Below are positions 60,062 to 64,000 of a DNA stretch of 64,000 nt, one piece after another. Made by a program: the position numbers and the translations under genes. Every line of letters starts with the position of its first letter. The stretch's first letter is position 1. This stretch comes from Flavisolibacter ginsenosidimutans (GTDB taxonomy: Bacteria; Bacteroidota; Bacteroidia; Chitinophagales; Chitinophagaceae): positions 3,286,001 to 3,350,000 of the forward strand of contig NZ_CP042433.1 of assembly GCF_007970805.1 (NCBI RefSeq). Reading direction: 5' to 3'. The notes beneath the pieces were generated by a model. It saw nothing but the letters and a program-made list of their open reading frames with translations, made no database searches and had not been told where the DNA came from.

Positions 60062-60886
60062 TTGAACTCTCCCATCGGTGTTTTTGATTCGGGCTACGGC
60101 GGGCTTACGGTGTTGCGTGAATTTGTGAACAAACTGCCGCAATACGATTATCTCTACCTCGGCGACAATGCCCGTTCGCCTTACGGCACGCGAAGTTTTG
60201 AAACCGTTTATCGTTATACACTTCAATGCGTGGAGTGGTTGCTCAAACAAAACTGCCCGCTGATTATTCTTGCCTGCAACACCGCGTCGGCAAAGGCTTT
60301 GCGCAGCATTCAGCAAAACGATTTGCAACGATTGAGCCCCACCGCAAGAGTGCTCGGCGTCATTCGTCCCACCACGGAAATCATCGGCAAGCACACAACT
60401 ACCAACAGCATCGGCATACTGGCAACAAACGGCACGGTGCAATCGGGCTCGTATCAAATTGAGATTGAAAAATTCTTTCCCGGCGTGAAGATTGAACAGG
60501 AAGCTTGTCCCATGTGGGTGCCACTTGTAGAGAACAACGAGCATCAAACCGAAGGCGCCGATTACTTTGTCAAAAAACATCTTGACAACATCTTAGACCG
60601 AAACAAAAACATTGATACCCTCTTGCTTGCTTGCACGCATTATCCCTTGCTAAAAGAAAAGATTGAAAAGTATCTACCCAACAACGTGAAGCTTCTTTCG
60701 CAAGGTGAGATCGTAGCGCACAGCCTCGACGATTACCTGCAGCGCCATCCCGAAATAGAAAGCCGTATTTCGAAAGAAGGCAAACTAAATTTTTACACCA
60801 CCGATTCCGCCCAAGATTTCAACACCAAAGCTTCTATCTTTTTTGGCGAAGCAACCGAAGCTCTGCACGTAGATTTGCAGGTGTAA
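60062..60886 (+). CDS. murI: Glutamate racemase
   Basis: A cofactor-independent racemase supplying D-glutamate for peptidoglycan. Visible: PIGVFDSGYGGLTVLRE, LGDNARSPYG, the first catalytic Cys in LACNTAS (Cys72) and the second in LLACTHYPL. With the TTG start at 60062 the protein has 274 residues, as usual (260-285). No ATG or GTG lies near: the frame stays open to 59912 and possible ATGs there (59912, 59951) would add a repeat-encoded, non-conserved extension. The TTG start is inferred from homology and the promoter-like box. Confidence 0.9.
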   Translation: MNSPIGVFDSGYGGLTVLREFVNKLPQYDYLYLGDNARSPYGTRSFETVYRYTLQCVEWLLKQNCPLIILACNTASAKALRSIQQNDLQRLSPTARVLGVIRPTTEIIGKHTTTNSIGILATNGTVQSGSYQIEIEKFFPGVKIEQEACPMWVPLVENNEHQTEGADYFVKKHLDNILDRNKNIDTLLLACTHYPLLKEKIEKYLPNNVKLLSQGEIVAHSLDDYLQRHPEIESRISKEGKLNFYTTDSAQDFNTKASIFFGEATEALHVDLQV

Positions 60887-60900
60887 CAAAGCCCTCGCTT

Positions 60901-61830
60901 ATGAAAGTTTTTCTTCCGGCAATAATGTTTTGCCTTTTTGCGCAATTTTCTTTTGCGCAAGACCAAACCGTAAAAGGACTCAAAGACGAATCGGCCAAAA
61001 CCATCAAAAAAGACGAAAAAGATACGGCCAACATTACCTGGCGAAAAGGAGGTTTGTACAGCCTTAACCTGGCGCAGGGTTCCTTGAGCAATTGGGCCGC
61101 CGGCGGCGATGAGTTTTCGTTGTCGGTTACATCGTATTTAAACCTGTTTAGCTTTTACAAAAAAGACCGGCACAGTTGGGACAACACGCTTGACTTCAGT
61201 TTCGGTTACCTGAAAACAACCAGTCTTGGCGCAAGAAAAAACGACGACCGGCTCGACTTTCTTTCGAAATACGGATATTCAATTGCCAAACACTGGAACC
61301 TTTCGGCGCTTTTTAATTTCCGTTCGCAACTGGCAAGAGGTTATACTTATCCCGCTAACGTTCGCACGTTTTCATCGGCCTTTCTTTCGCCGGCTTACGT
61401 GCTGCTTAGCCTTGGCGTTGATTACAAGCCCGGACCGAATTTTTCTTTTTTCATCTCACCGGTTACCAGCCGTTGGATCATTGTAAAGAACGATTCGCTT
61501 TCTGCGAAAGGTTTGTACGGCGTGAAACCCGGAGAACACAGCGCAGAAGAGTTCGGAGCCTTTGCCAGCGCCAATTACATTAAAGACATTAACAAGAGCG
61601 TTCAGTATCGCGGACGCCTTGATCTGTTTTCAAACTACAAACACAACCCACAGAACGTAGACTTGTTTATGACCAACGTGTTCTCGGTAAAGCTTTCAAA
61701 ACTTTTGGCCGCCACCTGGAACATTGATTTAATTTACGACGATGATGTGCGCTTGTTTGGAAAGAACGCACATTCGCCGGCGCTGCAAATTAAGTCGTTG
61801 ATTGGCGTGGGCCTGCAGGCAAAATTTTAA
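60901..61830 (+). CDS. DUF3078 outer-membrane protein
   Basis: A 309-residue protein with a signal peptide (about 1-19) and the DUF3078 signature: [25 protein letters not shown]-type opening (about 47-70), then repeated amphipathic strands with [19 protein letters not shown]. The family is specific to Bacteroidota and likely a beta-barrel of unknown role. It lies 14 bases after murI, so the two are probably co-transcribed. The stop overlaps the convergent macrodomain gene by 4 bases. Confidence 0.88.
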   Translation: MKVFLPAIMFCLFAQFSFAQDQTVKGLKDESAKTIKKDEKDTANITWRKGGLYSLNLAQGSLSNWAAGGDEFSLSVTSYLNLFSFYKKDRHSWDNTLDFSFGYLKTTSLGARKNDDRLDFLSKYGYSIAKHWNLSALFNFRSQLARGYTYPANVRTFSSAFLSPAYVLLSLGVDYKPGPNFSFFISPVTSRWIIVKNDSLSAKGLYGVKPGEHSAEEFGAFASANYIKDINKSVQYRGRLDLFSNYKHNPQNVDLFMTNVFSVKLSKLLAATWNIDLIYDDDVRLFGKNAHSPALQIKSLIGVGLQAKF

Positions 61831-62357
61831 GAAGAAATCTTTTGAACCTCTGATTGAATCAGCCGGAAATTTTCTTCGTCGAAGCAAACAAAAATTACTT
61901 TGTCTATCGCTCTTTCGTTGGCCAAAAATTCGTTCACCGCTTGCACGGCAATCGTTGCGGCAGCGGCTTTTGGAAAGCCGTAAACGCCAGTGCTGATGGC
62001 CGGGAAAGCAACAGTTTTACAATTGTTGTCAACCGCTAATTGCAAGGAGTTTCGATAAGCATTTGCAAGCAAAATTCTTTCGTTTCTATTGCCGCCGTTC
62101 CAAACCGGACCAACGGTATGAATGACAAATTTTGCGGGCAGATTTCCCGCGGTTGTGATCACCGCTTCGCCGGTTTTGCAACCGCCTTGCCGCGCAACAA
62201 TCTTTTTGCATTCTTCCAAAATGGCCGGGCCGCCGGCACGGTGAATGGCGCCGTCAACGCCGCCACCGCCCATCAGCGATGAATTGGCCGCGTTTACAAT
62301 TGCGTCAACTTTCATCCGGGTTATATCTCCTTTTGTTACTTCTACTTTGTCTTGCAT
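61827..62357 (-). CDS. Macrodomain protein, O-acetyl-ADP-ribose deacetylase-like
   Basis: A 176-residue single macrodomain: [23 protein letters not shown] (about 22-44) is the ADP-ribose-binding loop with the catalytic Asn/Asp of the MacroD/YmdB type, and the second loop is [13 protein letters not shown] (about 117-129). It should hydrolyse O-acetyl-ADP-ribose or remove mono-ADP-ribose from proteins or nucleic acids. Probably in one unit with kdsB, 20 bases upstream. Confidence 0.92.
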   Translation of the reverse strand: MQDKVEVTKGDITRMKVDAIVNAANSSLMGGGGVDGAIHRAGGPAILEECKKIVARQGGCKTGEAVITTAGNLPAKFVIHTVGPVWNGGNRNERILLANAYRNSLQLAVDNNCKTVAFPAISTGVYGFPKAAAATIAVQAVNEFLANERAIDKVIFVCFDEENFRLIQSEVQKISS

Positions 62358-62377
62358 AAAGGGCTTTTTAAAAGAGA

Positions 62378-63094
62378 TTACAATAATTCTTCGGCTCTTG
62401 CCAAATCTTCCGGCGTGTCAATTTCCACGCCCATAAAATCTGTCACCACCATGCGCATGGGCACGCCGTTTTCGAGAAAGCGAAGGCACTCTACTTTCTC
62501 CGCGTCTTCCAGCGGCGAAACAGGCCAGGTAGTAAAATCAATCAAGGCTTGCTTGCGAAAAGCATACACACCGATGTGTTCGTAATAGGTGATGGGAATG
62601 GCCTTGTTTCGCGGATAAGGAATCACGCTGCGGCTGAAGAAAAGTGCGTTCATGTGCTTGTCCACGCAAACCTTCACATAATTCGGATCGGCTATCAGTG
62701 TTTCATCGTTCAACACTTGCATTAACGAACCTACTTGTACGGATGGATGCTCAAATTGTTCGAGCAATTTTTCCAACGGTTCTTTTTTTACAAAAGGCGT
62801 ATCGCCCTGCACGTTCACAATCACGTCGGCTTGCAGGTTTTGCGCGGCTTCGGCAATGCGGTCGGTGCCGCTTTCGTGTTCACCGGTTGTCATTACCGCT
62901 TTGCCTCCATGCGAAACAATTTCATTGAAGATGATCTCGCTGTCCGTAGCCACAATCACTTCGTCAAACAAACCCGTGGCAACCGTGGCATCGTACGTGT
63001 GCCGGATGACGGATTTGCCTTTCAATTCGGCCATCAACTTTCCTTTGAACCGTGTGGCTCCGTATCGTGCGGGAATGAGTGCGATAGATTTCAT
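62378..63094 (-). CDS. kdsB: 3-deoxy-manno-octulosonate cytidylyltransferase
   Basis: A 238-residue CMP-Kdo synthetase that activates Kdo for the lipopolysaccharide core. Motifs: [17 protein letters not shown] (about 5-21), [24 protein letters not shown] (about 75-88), NVQGDTPF (about 97-104), and [10 protein letters not shown]. Length is typical (about 240-250). The TATTTTTG box ends 5 bases before the ATG, so the mRNA is probably leaderless or nearly so. Confidence 0.97.
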   Translation of the reverse strand: MKSIALIPARYGATRFKGKLMAELKGKSVIRHTYDATVATGLFDEVIVATDSEIIFNEIVSHGGKAVMTTGEHESGTDRIAEAAQNLQADVIVNVQGDTPFVKKEPLEKLLEQFEHPSVQVGSLMQVLNDETLIADPNYVKVCVDKHMNALFFSRSVIPYPRNKAIPITYYEHIGVYAFRKQALIDFTTWPVSPLEDAEKVECLRFLENGVPMRMVVTDFMGVEIDTPEDLARAEELL

Positions 63095-63099
63095 GAGGG

Positions 63100-63107
63100 C
63101 AAAAATA
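63100..63107 (-). promoter_or_regulatory. Probable kdsB -7 box (TATTTTTG)
   Basis: Exact TAnnTTTG match on the minus strand, 5 bases before the kdsB ATG, followed upstream by a type D repeat. Confidence 0.6.
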
Positions 63108-63119
63108 GTGAGGAGTGGG

Positions 63120-63200
63120 TGAGGTCAGAAGTCAGAAATAAGAAGTCGGAATTAAGAGAAAAATATCTGACTTCTGGCCTCCGGTTTCTGTCTTCAGGTC
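63120..63200. repeat. Type D hairpin upstream of kdsB
   Basis: GAGGTCAGAAGTCAGAAATA then AGAAGTCGGAATTAAG pairs with ATCTGACTTCTGGCCTCCGG and following CTGTCTTCAGG. The arm nearest kdsB leads into its -7 box. Confidence 0.75.
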
Positions 63201-64000
63201 TTCATTTTTCCAAATGGCCGCTTCAATAATTGCATAAAATTTTCGTCGTGTTCGTTTGGATAATATCTATCGAGGCCGTACTTCAGTTGAGAAGGTTCCA
63301 GTTCGCGGTAAGTACCAAACAAACGATCCCAAATGGAAAGCACCGCGCCGTAATTGCTATCAGTATATGGTTGCTGCCAGTGGTGATGAACCTTGTGCAT
63401 GTTGGGCGACACAAAGAAGTAACTAAGCGCATTATCAACTTTGTGTGGCAGGCTAATGTTGGCGTGTGTAAACGCAACGAAAAAAACGAGGATGGTTTGG
63501 TAAATCATCAGCGAGTAAACCGGTGCGCCGGCAACCACCGTTGCCAGTAAAAAGAAGACACCGCGAATGATGCTTTCCACCGGGTGATGCCGAAGGCCCG
63601 TTGTTGCATCCACGTTGTTATCGGCGTGGTGCACCGTGTGAAAGCGCCACAGCGCAAAGGTTTGGTGCAACGCAAAATGCGCCATCCAGCCGATGAAAAG
63701 ATCATAAACAAAAAACGAAAGCACGATGGTCATCAGCAGATTTGCGTGTACCCAATGCACCAGGCCAATGTTTTGACGTTGGCACCAATCGGCCAGCAAC
63801 ACGATCAAAACCGCAATGCCGGTTTGAATAACAAGATGCATGACCGTAAAGGAGAAGTTAACCACCGCGTGGCGGGTTTTGTTCTTTTTGTAATGCGGCT
63901 CCAACAGCGGAACGGCGCCTTCAAGTATCCAGAAGAAAAGCAAGCCGCCTACCAAAAACAGCAGGCGTTGTACGGGGTGTTGTTCAAGTGTTTTAAAATA
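63194..64000 (-). CDS. Sterol desaturase / fatty acid hydroxylase family protein, 5' end outside
   Basis: The frame is open to the right edge, so the start lies beyond 64000 (about 268 residues seen). Hydrophobic helices lie at about 14-33, 50-72 and 85-105. The histidine clusters that bind the di-iron centre are all present: HFALH, FHTVHHADN, LRHHPVE and HKVHHHW. Such membrane enzymes hydroxylate or desaturate lipid chains. The C-terminal part with DSNYGAVLSIWDRLFGTY is typical of the bacterial branch. Confidence 0.88.
   Translation of the reverse strand, partial: YFKTLEQHPVQRLLFLVGGLLFFWILEGAVPLLEPHYKKNKTRHAVVNFSFTVMHLVIQTGIAVLIVLLADWCQRQNIGLVHWVHANLLMTIVLSFFVYDLFIGWMAHFALHQTFALWRFHTVHHADNNVDATTGLRHHPVESIIRGVFFLLATVVAGAPVYSLMIYQTILVFFVAFTHANISLPHKVDNALSYFFVSPNMHKVHHHWQQPYTDSNYGAVLSIWDRLFGTYRELEPSQLKYGLDRYYPNEHDENFMQLLKRPFGKMKT

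Overview
The window looks like a chromosomal segment of a Bacteroidota bacterium, most likely of the Chitinophagaceae/Sphingobacteriales type. Pointers are promoters of the Bacteroidota TAnnTTTG kind, a protein with a type IX secretion sorting domain, BatB/BatC aerotolerance proteins, an S46 dipeptidyl-peptidase, the long three-domain form of IspG, a SMUG2-type uracil glycosylase, and DUF3127 and DUF3078 proteins. Gene density is high and the GC content moderate. I see no rRNA, tRNA, CRISPR array, prophage or integrase.

Layout. 1-4.7 kb: a heavy-metal efflux operon (TolC-like tail, lipoprotein adaptor, CzcA/CusA pump). 4.7-6.4 kb: a REP-associated tyrosine transposase (RAYT) with REP palindromes at both ends, next to an AT-rich membrane-protein orphan. 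6.4-9 kb: hydrolase, Ada-like repair regulator, RRM RNA-binding protein. 9-14.5 kb: trmD, ispG, batC, batB and a half-length asparaginase-domain protein. 14.5-22.7 kb: TerB-like protein, small exported/membrane proteins, VOC protein, DUF1259 protein, two SDR dehydrogenases, DUF4406 protein and a GH63-type glucosidase. 22.7-27.6 kb: carbonic anhydrase with a SulP transporter (probable bicarbonate uptake) and acetyl-CoA synthetase. 27.7-32.5 kb: an AT-rich DUF4365 nuclease-fold orphan, an L,D-transpeptidase, and an ECF sigma/anti-sigma/outer-membrane-protein operon. 32.6-43.7 kb: DUF3127 protein, nucleoid-associated protein, kbl, lipoproteins, M13 peptidase, a T9SS-sorted protein beside a secreted Hcp-like protein, PBP4 and mutL. 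43.8-53 kb: coiled-coil protein, pyrH, murein L,D-transpeptidase, AI-2E transporter, a frameshifted MATE pump, SMUG2 and an oxidoreductase. 53-64 kb: S46 peptidase, dipeptide epimerase, glycosyltransferase, murI, DUF3078 protein, macrodomain protein, kdsB and a partial fatty-acid hydroxylase.

Functional links: several genes serve cell-wall turnover and recycling (two L,D-transpeptidases, PBP4, murI, dipeptide epimerase). trmD, ispG, pyrH, kdsB and mutL are housekeeping.

The most unusual feature is the intergenic DNA, which holds at least five repeat vocabularies: (A) REP palindromes with a GTTGGCG/CGCCAAC stem tied to the RAYT; (B) a GTTGCGTCGCAC repeat; (C) a CCTTCCC/GGGAAGG palindrome followed by GGGATGGG, forming a 191-bp MITE-like element; (D) degenerate tandem words (CTCCTGACTCC-type, each locus with its own word) that form long hairpins and sit directly upstream of promoter -7 boxes; (E) a TTCGC/GCGAA hairpin. 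Types C and D have also entered reading frames in frame, most clearly in ispG and mutL. I see no complete new multi-gene defence or secretion system. The repeat-promoter arrangement and its invasion of coding linkers is the best candidate for something undescribed.
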